A stretch of DNA of 64,000 nucleotides from Pseudoclavibacter sp. RFBB5 (GCF_002931555.1 NZ_PSTZ01000005.1:248001-312000); one strand, 5' to 3'; positions 33,226 through 42,599 are shown, counted from the first letter of the stretch. Notes: generated from the letters alone by a model not told the origin. Translations and numbers: made by a program.

Positions 33226-35684
33226 GCGCGCAGGCCACGACCACGGCGCAGATGCGTCGCCGCCAAGGCTGGAAGGGGACCCCTGGCGCCAACGGCTCAT
33301 GGGTGGTCACCGTCTCGCTCGCCGTGCTGATCTACAGCGCGACGAACCTGCTCTGGCCGATCTTCGACACCAACACGTGGTCGGCGAAGGCCATCGTCCT
33401 GGTCACGATCATGCTCGGGGCCGCCGCCCTCGTCCGCACCTTCACCGGGTCGCAGCTCTGGGCGCTCATCGCCTCGATCGTGGGCGGCGCCATCGTTCTC
33501 GTGAGCTTCACAGGGCGCGGCTCGCCGCGGGCGACGGTCGAGGGCTGGGGTGTGCTCACCGAGCAGCTCGTCGAGCAGCTTCGCTCCGACGCGGCGCCAC
33601 TGCGCGAGACCGACGCCATGACGATGCTCGTGCTCATCGGCGTCGCGATCATCGTGGTGCTCTGCGACTTCTTCGTGTTCGGCATCAGGGGTCGCTCGCT
33701 CGCGATGCTGCCGCTGCTCGCGTTCCCGCTCATCCCGATGGCCCTCGGCATCGACGCGTTCGACGGCTGGGCGTACGTCTTCGCCGCGCTGGCGCTCGCG
33801 GTGTTCCTCTACGCGGTGTCGAGCTGGCACCAGCGTGTGCACGACGAGGAGCTCTCGTACCAGGGCTTCCTCGTCGACAGCAGAGGCCTGGCCGGCCTCG
33901 GCGGGGCGCTGGGCGTCACCGCGGTGTCGCTGGTTGCCGTCCTCGTCGCCTCGACCGTCGTCCCCGCGCCGACCGGCATCGACGCGATCCGGCAGACGTC
34001 CACGACCGGGCTGTCCACGAACCGGGCGAACCCCATCATCGACCTCGGCGAGGACCTTCGGCGCAACAACGCGGTCGAGGTGCTCCGCTACGCGACGACC
34101 ACGGACCAGGGGTCGCTGCCGTACCTGACGCTGCAGACGCTCAGCGACCTGAACGGCAGCGACGACTGGACTCCCGGCGCGTTCGACGGGAACGTGGCGA
34201 TCGACGGGGGCGAGCTGCCACTCCCGACCGGCGTCTCGGCGGGGGCGCAGTCGAGCGAGTTCACGACGCGCATCGTGCTCAACGACGGCGTGAGCTCGTT
34301 CCTCCCGCGACCCGGTTTCGCGGCCAGCATCGTCGACCTGCAGGGGGAGTTCCTCCTCGAAGAGCGGACCGGTGACGTGCGCAGCGCGAACGATGAAGCG
34401 CTGGCGCAGAACTACGAGATCCAGACGGTGGTGCCGACTCCGAGCTTCGAGACCATCTCGCAGCTCGAGGTCGACGTGCCGCCCGAGCTCGAACCGCTCA
34501 CGCAAGTGCCGGAGGGGCCGAGTGCCGACCGCGTTCGCGACGTGCTGGGCGAAATCGTCGACGAGGGTGCCCCCGCCGGGACGCAGGCGCTGCAGCTCCA
34601 GGCGTTCTTCGCCGACGGCTTCGCGTACTCGGAGACCGCGCCCGTCCAGCAGGGGTACGACGGAACGAGCCTCGACGTCATCGCCGCCTTCCTGGACGCA
34701 CGAGCGGGATACTGCGTGCATTACGCGTCGTCGATGGCGGTCATGGCACGCATGCTCGGCATCCCCTCCCGCATCGGCGTCGGCTTCACGCCGGGCTCCG
34801 CGGGGGAGCTGAACGCCGAGGGGCAGCCTGTCTACACCGTCACGAGCGATCAGCTGCACGCATGGGCAGAGCTCTACCTGCCCGGCCACGGCTGGGTCAT
34901 GTTCGAGACGACGCCCGCAGGTGCCCTCGGAAACCTCGTCGCGCCCGGCCCGGGTGAGACGACCGCGCCGACGATCGACCCGTTCGAGACCACGACGCCG
35001 ACGCCGGCCCCTGTCGAGACGCAGAGCACGGAGGCGCCGACCGTGCCGCCGGAGACGCCGACACCGACTCCGACCGATGCGGCGGACAGCCCCGGCGCGC
35101 AGGAGGATGAAGAGGCGGGCATCGATCTCACCGCGGTGTTCATCACGCTGGCGGTCATCGCCGGAGCGCTGGCGATCATCGCGCTCCTCCTCATCCCGGC
35201 GTTCCTGCGCGGCGCCAGACGTCGAGCGCGCCGAACCGCGGTCCTGACCGGGACGCCGCCGCAGCATCCGAGCGCGGGGACCGCGGCTTGGCAGGAGGTC
35301 TGCGAGAGCGCCGTCGACTACGGCGTCCGGCTCGCCGCCGGACTCACCCCTGAGGCGGTCGTCGCCGCCATCGCTGGCGCCGTCGAGACTCGCGGCGCCG
35401 CGGCAGACACGTCTGCTCCTGCTCCTGCTCCTGCCTCTGCGTCTGCCACCGACCCCGCAGTCGCGGAGGTGGATGACGCACGCTCCGCGCTCGACCGCAT
35501 CCGGGTCGAGCATGAGCACGCCGCCTTCTCGGACCCGGGAGCCGGGCAGCAGCTGAGCGCAGGTGAGCGGTCGGCGCTCTGGAACGATGTCCTCGTGGTC
35601 AGGGCAGCACTCCGAGTCTCGGCACCGCCCGCCGTCCGTCGCCGGGCGGTGCTCGCCCCGGCCTCCCTGTCAGGAAGGCGCTGA
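33222..35684 (+). CDS. Transglutaminase domain (TgpA-type) membrane protein (locus B)
   Basis: The protein has 820 residues. The N-terminal about 240 residues contain several TM helices. The extracytoplasmic transglutaminase core is at about 490-570, followed by a Thr/Pro/Glu linker (TPTPAPVETQSTEAPT), one TM (ITLAVIAGALAIIALLLIPA, about 641-660) and a cytoplasmic tail. Catalytic Cys498 (AGYCVHYASS) and His546 (LHAWAEL) are present. The third position is Glu562 (FETTP) where Asp is usual. The Cys-His and His-Asp/Glu spacings (48 and 16) are close to those of the TgpA family. It probably acts on proteins or peptidoglycan outside the membrane. It ends in a TGATG overlap with recG. Confidence 0.93.
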   Translation: MSAQATTTAQMRRRQGWKGTPGANGSWVVTVSLAVLIYSATNLLWPIFDTNTWSAKAIVLVTIMLGAAALVRTFTGSQLWALIASIVGGAIVLVSFTGRGSPRATVEGWGVLTEQLVEQLRSDAAPLRETDAMTMLVLIGVAIIVVLCDFFVFGIRGRSLAMLPLLAFPLIPMALGIDAFDGWAYVFAALALAVFLYAVSSWHQRVHDEELSYQGFLVDSRGLAGLGGALGVTAVSLVAVLVASTVVPAPTGIDAIRQTSTTGLSTNRANPIIDLGEDLRRNNAVEVLRYATTTDQGSLPYLTLQTLSDLNGSDDWTPGAFDGNVAIDGGELPLPTGVSAGAQSSEFTTRIVLNDGVSSFLPRPGFAASIVDLQGEFLLEERTGDVRSANDEALAQNYEIQTVVPTPSFETISQLEVDVPPELEPLTQVPEGPSADRVRDVLGEIVDEGAPAGTQALQLQAFFADGFAYSETAPVQQGYDGTSLDVIAAFLDARAGYCVHYASSMAVMARMLGIPSRIGVGFTPGSAGELNAEGQPVYTVTSDQLHAWAELYLPGHGWVMFETTPAGALGNLVAPGPGETTAPTIDPFETTTPTPAPVETQSTEAPTVPPETPTPTPTDAADSPGAQEDEEAGIDLTAVFITLAVIAGALAIIALLLIPAFLRGARRRARRTAVLTGTPPQHPSAGTAAWQEVCESAVDYGVRLAAGLTPEAVVAAIAGAVETRGAAADTSAPAPAPASASATDPAVAEVDDARSALDRIRVEHEHAAFSDPGAGQQLSAGERSALWNDVLVVRAALRVSAPPAVRRRAVLAPASLSGRR

Positions 35685-37834
35685 TGGACGGATTCGGCCT
35701 CGACACGCCGCTCGAGGACGTGCTCGGGAAGCGCGACGCTCAACAGCTCAAGAAGCAGCTCGACGTCACGACGGTCGCCGGCATGCTCGAGCACTACCCG
35801 CGCCGATATGCGCGTCGGGGTGAGATGACCGCCATCGAGTCGCTGCCGCTCGGTGAGCACGTCACCCTGGTCGCACGCGTGCTCCGCGTCAGCGACCGCC
35901 AGATGCGGGCGCGCCGCGGGTCGATCCTGGAAGTCGAGATCACTGACGAGAAGGGCATCGTCTCGCTGACCTTCTTCAACCAGAGCTGGCGGGCGAAGCA
36001 GCTGCAGCCGGGCGTGACGGGCATCTTCTCCGGCAAGGCGTCCGCCTACCGGGGAGCGATCCAGCTCGCCCATCCCGAGTACGAGCTGTTCGAGAACGCG
36101 CCGCTCGAGGCCCTGTCGGAGCGTCGAGACCAGTGGCTGAAGGAGCCGATCCCGATCTATCCGGCCACGGCCAGCCTGCCCACCTGGAAGGTCGCGGCCG
36201 CCGTCCAGGCGGTGCTCGAGGCGGTCCCGTTCCTGCGCGACCCGGTGCCCGTCGAGACGCGCGCCATGTTCGGCATGTACAGCTACGACGAGGCGATGCG
36301 CGCCATCCACCAACCCGAGACCTTCAAGCTGCTCGAACGAGCGCGGGAGTCACTGCGCTTCACCGAGGCCTACGTGCTGCAGGCCGCGTTGCTGCAGCGT
36401 CGCGCCATCTCCGAGCTCGTCGCCGCCCGGGCCAGGACCGACGACATCGGCCCGATGCTCGCGGCCTTCGACCAACTGGTGCCCTTCGAGCTGACACCCG
36501 ACCAGAAGACCGTCGGTCGGCAGATCGCGAAGGATCTCGCGCGCGGCGTGCCGATGCACCGCCTCGTGCAGGGCGAGGTCGGCTCCGGCAAGACACTCGT
36601 CGCCCTGCGCGCGATGCTGCAGGTCGCCGACGCAGGCGGACAATCGGCCATGCTCGCTCCCACCGAGGTGCTCGCGTCCCAGCACTACCGCTCGATCATC
36701 GACTCGCTGGGGCCGGAGCTCGCCGAGCGGCTGAAGCCGACGCTCATCACCGGAAGCATGCCGAAAGCCGAGCGCAAGCGGGCCGCGCTCCGCGTCGTCG
36801 CCGGCGAGGCGAAGATCATCGTGGGCACCCATGCGCTGCTCAGCGACGACGTCATGTTCGACGACCTGGGCCTCGTCATCGTCGACGAGCAGCACCGGTT
36901 CGGGGTCGAGCAGCGCGAGTCGCTGCGCGCCAAGGGCGCCCAGCCGCCGCACCTGCTGGTGCTCACCGCGACACCGATCCCGCGCACGGTCGCGATGACC
37001 GTGTTCGGCGACCTCGACATCTCGAGCATCGTGACGATGCCGAAGGGGCGCCAGAAGATCGAGACGTTCGTCGTCGCGACTCGCGAGCATCCGCACTGGC
37101 TCGAACGCGCCTGGCAGCGCGTCGCGGAAGAGGTCGACCGCGGGCGGCAGGCGTTTGTCGTGTGCCCGGCCATCGAGCCCTCCGAGCCGGCGGAGCCCGC
37201 CGAGGGTGAGGAGGCACCGCAGCCGGTCGCCGCCGTCATGGAGCTCGCGCCGACGCTCGCCGTGCATCCGCTGTTCGCGGGCAAGCGCGTCGCCGCCGTG
37301 CACGGGGCGATGCCGAGCGACGAGAAGGACGGCGCCATGCGGGCCTTCGCGGAGGGCAAGATCGACGTGCTCGTCGCCACGACCGTCATCGAGGTCGGCG
37401 TCAACGTGCCGAACGCGTCGGTCATGATCGTCATGGATGCGGACCGCTTCGGCGTCTCGCAGCTGCACCAGCTGCGCGGTCGCGTGGGGCGAGGGGAGCA
37501 CCCGGGGCTGTGCCTGCTCGTCTCGAACTCCGAGGAGGAATCCACTGCTCGGGAGCGCATCAACGCAGTGGCCGAGACGCTCGACGGCTTCGAGCTCGCC
37601 GAGCGCGACCTCGAGCTGCGCCGCGAGGGCGACGTGCTCGGCACTGCACAATCCGGCGGGCGGACATCCCTGAAGCTGCTCCGGGTCATCGAGGACACAG
37701 ACCTCATCCGTTCCGCGCGAGACGAAGCCGCCCTGCTGATCAACGACGACTGGAGCCTGAAGCGCTGGCCGGACCTCAAGGCGGCGATAGGCCGCCACAG
37801 CTTCGAGGAGCGGGAGTTCCTCGGCAAATCCTGA
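35684..37834 (+). CDS. recG: ATP-dependent DNA helicase RecG
   Basis: RecG (716 residues) is a branch-migrating helicase for stalled forks and recombination intermediates. It has an N-terminal OB-fold wedge domain (about 60-160), Walker A GEVGSGKTLVALRAML (about 300), the DEQH box VDEQHRFGVEQR (about 402-413), TATPIPRT (about 427), then the C-terminal helicase lobe with TTVIEVGVNVPNASVM and the QLHQLRGRVGRG motif. An acidic insertion (PSEPAEPAEGEEAPQP, about 500-515) sits between helicase motifs. ATG overlaps the stop of the transglutaminase gene, so it may be co-transcribed with locus B though functionally unrelated. Confidence 0.96.
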   Translation: MDGFGLDTPLEDVLGKRDAQQLKKQLDVTTVAGMLEHYPRRYARRGEMTAIESLPLGEHVTLVARVLRVSDRQMRARRGSILEVEITDEKGIVSLTFFNQSWRAKQLQPGVTGIFSGKASAYRGAIQLAHPEYELFENAPLEALSERRDQWLKEPIPIYPATASLPTWKVAAAVQAVLEAVPFLRDPVPVETRAMFGMYSYDEAMRAIHQPETFKLLERARESLRFTEAYVLQAALLQRRAISELVAARARTDDIGPMLAAFDQLVPFELTPDQKTVGRQIAKDLARGVPMHRLVQGEVGSGKTLVALRAMLQVADAGGQSAMLAPTEVLASQHYRSIIDSLGPELAERLKPTLITGSMPKAERKRAALRVVAGEAKIIVGTHALLSDDVMFDDLGLVIVDEQHRFGVEQRESLRAKGAQPPHLLVLTATPIPRTVAMTVFGDLDISSIVTMPKGRQKIETFVVATREHPHWLERAWQRVAEEVDRGRQAFVVCPAIEPSEPAEPAEGEEAPQPVAAVMELAPTLAVHPLFAGKRVAAVHGAMPSDEKDGAMRAFAEGKIDVLVATTVIEVGVNVPNASVMIVMDADRFGVSQLHQLRGRVGRGEHPGLCLLVSNSEEESTARERINAVAETLDGFELAERDLELRREGDVLGTAQSGGRTSLKLLRVIEDTDLIRSARDEAALLINDDWSLKRWPDLKAAIGRHSFEEREFLGKS

Positions 37835-37928
37835 CGGCCGCGGTCGGTGCCGTCAGGCGAGCGGGGCTCGCCCAGACGGGGCCGGACGAGAAGAGGCCGG
37901 TGCCAGGGGCCAGGTCGGGCCCCTGGCC

Positions 37929-37934
37929 TACGAT
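37929..37934 (+). promoter_or_regulatory. -10 element (TACGAT) for leaderless copC-like gene
   Basis: TACGAT is followed after 6 nt by GTG 37941. Confidence 0.5.
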
Positions 37935-37940
37935 GGTCCG

Positions 37941-38681
37941 GTGACCTCTTCCTCCTCCGTGCGCTCGCTCCGTATCGCCTCCCGCCTGATGATCGCCGCG
38001 ATGCTGGCCTTCCTGGCGCTCGCGCTCGGGATCGGGTCGCAGTACGCCTCCGCGCACGACTCGCTGGTCGAGTCGAGCCCCTCCGCCAACGAAGCCGTGG
38101 AGGTGGCCCCGGCGAGCGCGACCCTGACGTTCTCCGCGGAAGTGCAGTCGGAGGGCACGCTCGGACCGCAGATCGAGCTGTTCGCGGTGAGTGCCGTGGA
38201 GGAGACCGCCGTCGACCTCGAGTCGCCTGCGACGGTGGACGGCACGGTGGTCGACCAGGCGCTCCCCGAGCTCGCTGCCGGAGACTACGCGCTCAACTGG
38301 CAGGTCGTCTCCTCCGACGGCCATCCGATCTCCGGCACCATCCCGTTCACCGTCTCCGAGGGCGTCGCCTCCGTCGAGGACGCGCAGCCCTCAGCATCCG
38401 CGCCCGCCGGCTTCGGAGCCGCGGAGAACACGAAGGGGTCCACGCTCACCAACAGCGACGCGGGAGCGACAGGCGCGGCGGAGCAATCCAGCACCCCGGT
38501 TCCCCAGGACTCGGGCATCCCAGCGTGGGCCTGGGTGCTCATGGGGCTCGCCGGAGTCTCCGTCGTCCTCGTCTCCTTCCTCGTGTTCCGTCGCAAGGCC
38601 GCTGACCTCGAGGCGAGCCGCAAGCCGCAGGCCGACGAGCCGACGGCAGACCAGGACGACGACACGCCCAACGCGCGCTGA
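37941..38681 (+). CDS. CopC domain-containing membrane-anchored protein
   Basis: The protein has 246 residues. The signal peptide (SRLMIAAMLAFLALALGIGS) is cleaved near YASAHDSLVESSP, leaving the copper-binding His at the mature N-terminus as in CopC. The Ig-like CopC domain (about 36-135) ends with the conserved SSDGHPISGTIPFTV, supplying a second His. A low-complexity Ser/Ala linker, one TM helix (AWVLMGLAGVSVVLVSFLVF, about 195-214) and an acidic tail follow. It is a likely extracytoplasmic copper-binding protein. No CopD/YcnJ partner is seen nearby. The start fits a leaderless transcript. Confidence 0.88.
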   Translation: MTSSSSVRSLRIASRLMIAAMLAFLALALGIGSQYASAHDSLVESSPSANEAVEVAPASATLTFSAEVQSEGTLGPQIELFAVSAVEETAVDLESPATVDGTVVDQALPELAAGDYALNWQVVSSDGHPISGTIPFTVSEGVASVEDAQPSASAPAGFGAAENTKGSTLTNSDAGATGAAEQSSTPVPQDSGIPAWAWVLMGLAGVSVVLVSFLVFRRKAADLEASRKPQADEPTADQDDDTPNAR

Positions 38682-38776
38682 CGCTGAGCTCGCCCGCCGG
38701 GCGGCGTTCCGGCCCCGCGTTCCGCCCGCGAGCGGCAACGTGGTTCTCGTGCGCGCTTCGCGCAGGAAGTGCCCCG

Positions 38777-38782
38777 TAGTCT
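38777..38782 (+). promoter_or_regulatory. -10 element (TAGTCT) for leaderless coaD
   Basis: TAGTCT is followed after 7 nt by ATG 38790. Confidence 0.5.
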
Positions 38783-38789
38783 TGTCCGC

Positions 38790-39290
38790 ATGAGCAGAAT
38801 CGCTGTTGTGCCCGGTTCGTTCGATCCGGTGACCCTTGGCCACCTCGATGTCATCCAGCGCGCCACCTCGGTCTTCGAGGAAGTGCACGTCGTCGTCGTG
38901 CACAACCCGGACAAGCACGCGCTCCTGCCCATCGCACGCCGGGTGGAGCTCATCGAGCAAGCCGTCTCGGCGAGCGGGATCCGCGGCAACGTCCGCGTCG
39001 CCTCCTGGAGCGTCGGCCTGCTGGTCGACTACTGCACCGATGTCGGCGCGAAGGTCATCGTGAAGGGCATCCGCTCGCAGGCCGACGTCACCTACGAGAC
39101 CCCGATGGCGATCGTGAACCGCAACCTCGCCCGTGTCGAGACGATGTTCATGCTCCCCGACCCGAGTCACGCGCACGTGTCCAGCTCGCTGGTCCGTCAG
39201 GTGGCTGGCCTCGGGGGCGACGTCTCGCCGTACGTGCCGCGCGTCGTGTACGAGTACCTGCAGGGCGACACCGACACCTCCATCGAGTAA
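38790..39290 (+). CDS. coaD: Pantetheine-phosphate adenylyltransferase
   Basis: CoaD (166 residues) makes dephospho-CoA from 4'-phosphopantetheine and ATP, the penultimate step of CoA synthesis. It is a nucleotidyltransferase of the HxGH family: [20 protein letters not shown] (split, about 6-25), [16 protein letters not shown] (about 91-106) and [20 protein letters not shown] near the C-terminus. ATG 38790 is chosen over an upstream GTG because a -10 box lies 7 nt before it and the protein then starts MSRIAVVPG as in homologues. It starts the conserved coaD-DUF177-rpmF-rnc-mutM-smc run. Confidence 0.97.
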   Translation: MSRIAVVPGSFDPVTLGHLDVIQRATSVFEEVHVVVVHNPDKHALLPIARRVELIEQAVSASGIRGNVRVASWSVGLLVDYCTDVGAKVIVKGIRSQADVTYETPMAIVNRNLARVETMFMLPDPSHAHVSSSLVRQVAGLGGDVSPYVPRVVYEYLQGDTDTSIE

Positions 39291-39322
39291 GGGGGTTCGG
39301 GATGCACTCCGAGCCGAGGGCG

Positions 39323-39328
39323 TACAAT
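39323..39328 (+). promoter_or_regulatory. -10 element (TACAAT) for leaderless DUF177 gene
   Basis: TACAAT is followed after 6 nt by GTG 39335. It is the best -10 match among the leaderless candidates in this window. Confidence 0.6.
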
Positions 39329-39334
39329 CTCCCG

Positions 39335-39955
39335 GTGACTTCCTCTCCGTACCTCGTGAACATCGCGACCATCGTGGGCAAGGCCGGCACGATGCGCACC
39401 CTCGAGCTCGACTTCGATGCGCCTGAGCGCATCGGCGAAGGGCTCGGCTACATCGAGAAGGGCACTCCGATCGAGCTCGACGTGCGTCTCGAGGTGCTGC
39501 ACGACGGCATTCTGGCGACCGCAAGCCTCGAGTCCCGGATGAGCGGGGAGTGCAGCCGATGCCTGACGCCGCTGGACGAGCCGCTCCGGGTCGATTTCGC
39601 AGAGCTTTTCGCGTATGCTCGCGACGAAGCCCTCGAGTACGAGGTTCACGACGACACTGTCGACCTTGAACCGCCCGTTCGCGATGCGGTAGTGCTCGCA
39701 CTGCCATTCCAGCCGGTTTGTCGGCCGGACTGCCTCGGCCTAGATCCCGAAACCGGCGAGAAGCTGGTGGAGCCGCTCGAAGAGCAGGCGCCCGCGGTTG
39801 ACCCGCGTTGGGCGGCACTGGCAGGGTTTGGCGCTTCAACAGAAGCAGCCGAGGAACCAGCAACGGGTTCTGAGGAAGTCGCGGGTCCTCGTGAGACAGA
39901 TGTTCGTGAGGGCACGCGCAACCATGATTACAAGGGGGAGTCGGGCCAGAGATGA
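39335..39955 (+). CDS. DUF177 (YceD-like) protein
   Basis: This 206-residue DUF177/YceD protein has the two Cys pairs of the family: CSRCLTPLDEPLRVDF (about 69-84) and CRPDCLGLDPETGEKL (about 129-144), probably a metal site. An acidic tail follows (EVAGPRETDVREGTRNHD). YceD is almost always encoded directly before rpmF (here 41 bp apart) and is linked to ribosome biogenesis and 23S rRNA accumulation. GTG 39335 fits a leaderless start; an ATG 33 bp upstream is an alternative but precedes the -10 box. Confidence 0.93.
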   Translation: MTSSPYLVNIATIVGKAGTMRTLELDFDAPERIGEGLGYIEKGTPIELDVRLEVLHDGILATASLESRMSGECSRCLTPLDEPLRVDFAELFAYARDEALEYEVHDDTVDLEPPVRDAVVLALPFQPVCRPDCLGLDPETGEKLVEPLEEQAPAVDPRWAALAGFGASTEAAEEPATGSEEVAGPRETDVREGTRNHDYKGESGQR

Positions 39956-39996
39956 GCTCGCCTCCCTGCACGATGAAAGATGAAAGGTAGACGCCG

Positions 39997-40200
39997 ATGG
40001 CTCTCCCCAAGCGCAAGATGAGCCGCTCGAACACGCGTTCGCGTCGTTCGCAGTGGAAGGCCTCCGTGCCGACCCTCGTCAAGACCGTTGAGAACGGCAA
40101 GGTCACCTACAGCCTCCCGCACCGCGCGAAGGTTGTCGAGGACGCAGCTGGCACTCCGCTGTTCTTCGAGTACAAGGGCCGCAAGGTCGCAGACGTCTGA
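39997..40200 (+). CDS. rpmF: 50S ribosomal protein L32
   Basis: L32 (67 residues) has the canonical N-terminus [21 protein letters not shown] and a basic first half. The zinc-binding Cys of the Zn form are absent, so this is the Cys-minus type. Residues C-terminal to [14 protein letters not shown] are typical of actinobacterial L32. GAAAGGTAG upstream serves as SD. It is an essential or near-essential ribosome component between DUF177 and rnc. Confidence 0.97.
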   Translation: MALPKRKMSRSNTRSRRSQWKASVPTLVKTVENGKVTYSLPHRAKVVEDAAGTPLFFEYKGRKVADV

Positions 40201-40210
40201 TCCTCGCGTC

Positions 40211-40957
40211 ATGCACGACGTGAAGATCATCGACCCCGACGCCGCACCGTCAGCTGAGCTGGCAGGCGGCCTCGGGGTCGACTTCGTTCCCGCGCTCCTC
40301 GAGCTCGCGTTGACCCACAGGTCGTACGCGGTCGAGAACGGCGGCATCCCCGACAATCAGCGCCTCGAGTTCCTCGGCGATTCGATTCTCGGGCAGGCCG
40401 TGACGGTCATGCTCTACCGCACGTACCCCGACTACACGGAGGGGCAGCTGTCGCGCCTGCGCGCGTCCCTCGTCTCGACGGTGGCGCTGGCGGAGATCGC
40501 TCGGGGCATCGACCTCGGGAAGTATCTGCACCTGGGGCGCGGCGAGCACCTGACGGGTGGCAACAACAAGGACTCGGTGCTCGCCGACACGATGGAGGCG
40601 GTCATCGGGGCCGCCTATCTGTCCGCCGGTGTCGACGTCGCGACCGAGTTGATCCTGCGACTGGTGGAGCCGAAGCTCGCGGTCGTGTGGCGCCTCGGCG
40701 CCGAGCAGGACCCGAAGACCGCTCTGCAGGAGCTCGCCGATACTCGCGGTGCCGAGCCGCCGAGGTACGAGGTCGAGGGATCCGGGCTCGAGCACGACCG
40801 CAGCTTCACTGCCACGGTGACGGTGCTGAAGAAGAAGCGCATCCTCGCTCAGGCGAAGGGTGTCGGCACGAGCAAGAAGCAGGCCGAAGTGGCTGGGGCG
40901 CTTGCCGCGTGGCATCAGCTGAGTCAGGGCGACGACGTCGCCCCTTCGGTCCCCTAG
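40211..40957 (+). CDS. rnc: Ribonuclease III
   Basis: RNase III (248 residues) processes rRNA precursors and other double-stranded RNA. The signature NQRLEFLGDSILG (about 55-67) contains the catalytic Glu and Asp; the second acidic set is in DTMEAVIGAAYLSAG (about 124-138). The C-terminal dsRNA-binding domain (about 168-240) runs from DPKTALQELADTRG to KKQAEVAGALAAW. The ATG lies 10 bp after rpmF with only a weak SD, suggesting coupling to rpmF translation. It precedes the mutM GTG by 2 bp. Confidence 0.96.
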   Translation: MHDVKIIDPDAAPSAELAGGLGVDFVPALLELALTHRSYAVENGGIPDNQRLEFLGDSILGQAVTVMLYRTYPDYTEGQLSRLRASLVSTVALAEIARGIDLGKYLHLGRGEHLTGGNNKDSVLADTMEAVIGAAYLSAGVDVATELILRLVEPKLAVVWRLGAEQDPKTALQELADTRGAEPPRYEVEGSGLEHDRSFTATVTVLKKKRILAQAKGVGTSKKQAEVAGALAAWHQLSQGDDVAPSVP

Positions 40958-40959
40958 CC

Positions 40960-41829
40960 GTGCCGGAGCTGCCTGAAGTCGAGGTCGTCCGCCTCGGCCT
41001 CGCCCCCGCCGTGACGGGGGCATCCGTGTCCGCCGTCGAGGTGCTCGACGAGCGGTCCCTCCGTCGTCACCTCGGTGACTCGACGCACTTCGTGGGTGCG
41101 CTCGAGGGTGCGCGGTTCTCGAGCGTCTCCCGCCGGGGCAAGTACCTGTGGCTCCCGCTTGAGGGCCGCGAGGAGGCCCTGACCGCGCATCTCGGCATGA
41201 GCGGGCAGATGCTGCTGCGCTCCTCCGACGCTCCTGACGACCGTCACCTGCGCGCGCGCATCCGCGTCGACGGCCCTGCCGGCGACCTCGTGGTGGCGTT
41301 CGCCGACCAGCGCGTGTTCGGCTCGCTCGCGATCGACCGGCTTGTGCCGACCCTGGACGTCGCGGGCGAGCATGTCCCATCGCAGGTCGCGCACATCGCC
41401 CGGGACCCGCTCGACCCGCACTTCGACGACGACGCCTGGTCGGCCGCGCTGCTGCGACGCAAGACGGGCGTGAAGTCAGCGCTGCTGGACCAGACGCTCA
41501 TCTCGGGGATCGGCAACATCTACGCCGACGAGGCGCTGTGGCGAGCGCGGCTGCACTACGCGCGCAACACGGCGGGGCTGTCGCCGTCGAAGGCGAGGGA
41601 GCTGCTGCAGCACGTGCGCGAGGTCTTCGCGAAGGCGCTCGCCGAGGGTGGCACATCCTTCGATGCTCAGTACGTCAACGTGAACGGTCAGGCCGGCTAC
41701 TTCGCGCATTCGCTCAACGTGTACGGGCGTCAGGGGAAGCCTTGCCCGAGGTGCGGGCGGCCGATCGTGCGCGAGAAGTTCCAGAACCGCGGTTCGCACT
41801 TCTGCGAGAAGTGCCAGCGCGAGCGCTAG
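40960..41829 (+). CDS. mutM: Formamidopyrimidine-DNA glycosylase
   Basis: MutM/Fpg (289 residues) is a bifunctional glycosylase/AP lyase removing 8-oxoguanine. Met is followed by the catalytic Pro2 and Glu3 (PELPEVEVVRLGL). A Lys lies in SRRGKYLWL (about 60), the H2TH region in DQTLISGIGNIYADEALW (about 177-194), and the C-terminal zinc finger is CPRCGRPIVREKFQNRG with CEKCQ. GTG is fixed by the need for Pro at position 2. It lies 2 bp after rnc in the conserved rnc-mutM-smc order. Confidence 0.97.
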   Translation: MPELPEVEVVRLGLAPAVTGASVSAVEVLDERSLRRHLGDSTHFVGALEGARFSSVSRRGKYLWLPLEGREEALTAHLGMSGQMLLRSSDAPDDRHLRARIRVDGPAGDLVVAFADQRVFGSLAIDRLVPTLDVAGEHVPSQVAHIARDPLDPHFDDDAWSAALLRRKTGVKSALLDQTLISGIGNIYADEALWRARLHYARNTAGLSPSKARELLQHVREVFAKALAEGGTSFDAQYVNVNGQAGYFAHSLNVYGRQGKPCPRCGRPIVREKFQNRGSHFCEKCQRER

Positions 41830-41875
41830 CCGCCGCCACCAGCGACGTCCTGGGTCGCGTGGACGAGCATCGCGG

Positions 41876-42598
41876 TCAGCGGGGCCCAGTGGCCGCCGAC
41901 TCGACCGCCGCCACCGCCGCCTCTACTCCCTCGCTCCACGGGGCTCCGTGGCCGGGCAGCACCCACTTCGCTGTGGTGTCGACGATGGCCTGCAGGGATG
42001 CGATCGCCTGGGCGGGCTCGTCGGTGAACGGGGCCGGCTGAGGGCCCTCCGTGCCCGTGAGCACGTGGCGGGTAGTGAGCCCGTCGCCCACGAAGACCGC
42101 ATCCGCGACCGGCACGTAGACGGCGATGCTGCCCGCGGAGTGGCCGGGCATGCCGATGATCTGAGGCGAGCCAGGGAGGTCGAGGGTCTCGCCGCCCTGG
42201 ACCTCGATGACCTCTGTCAGCCACCGGGTCCGGGCGCCGCCCTTGCGAAGCGTGTAGGCGGCGAACCCGAGGAGCGCGCCGAGCCTCATCTGCTGCTTCG
42301 CGGTCGCTGGCTTCGGACCGCCCTTCGCCCGCTCCGCGTCTTCAGCGTGGATGAAGACCGGCACACCGTGGTCGCGTCGGAGGCGTTCCGCGAAGCCCAC
42401 GTGGTCGGAGTCGCCGTGCGTGAGGATCACGCCCCTGATGTCGGCGACCGTGAGCCTCAGCGTCGCGAGCTCTGTCACGAGCTCGCGCCAGTGGCCGGCC
42501 AGGCCCGCGTCGATGACGGTCACGCCCTCCGGCGTCACGACGAGGTAGGCGGCCACGATGTCGTTGCCGATGCGGTGGAGCGAAGTGTCGAGTCTCAT
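41876..42598 (-). CDS. MBL fold metallo-hydrolase
   Basis: This 240-residue MBL-fold hydrolase has LTHGDSDHVGF (HxxxDH form, with Gly-Asp before Ser-Asp-His, about 60-70), GMPGHSAGSIAVYVP (about 129-143), VGDGLTTRHV (about 151) and a terminal His in VLPGHGAPW. It is a cytosolic glyoxalase-II-like or quorum-quenching-like family member; the substrate is unknown. It is divergent from the tetR gene, with operator half-sites lying in its promoter spacer, so it is the probable target of that regulator. ATG 42598 is 7 nt downstream of a minus-strand TAGATT, a leaderless configuration. Confidence 0.9.
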   Translation of the reverse strand: MRLDTSLHRIGNDIVAAYLVVTPEGVTVIDAGLAGHWRELVTELATLRLTVADIRGVILTHGDSDHVGFAERLRRDHGVPVFIHAEDAERAKGGPKPATAKQQMRLGALLGFAAYTLRKGGARTRWLTEVIEVQGGETLDLPGSPQIIGMPGHSAGSIAVYVPVADAVFVGDGLTTRHVLTGTEGPQPAPFTDEPAQAIASLQAIVDTTAKWVLPGHGAPWSEGVEAAVAAVESAATGPR

Positions 42599-42599
42599 G

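Noticed and set aside
33297-35519. A 740-codon minus-strand frame opposite the locus B transglutaminase
   Set aside because: The plus strand has TM helices and the Cys/His catalytic core. The minus frame is an Arg/Asp/His-rich shadow.
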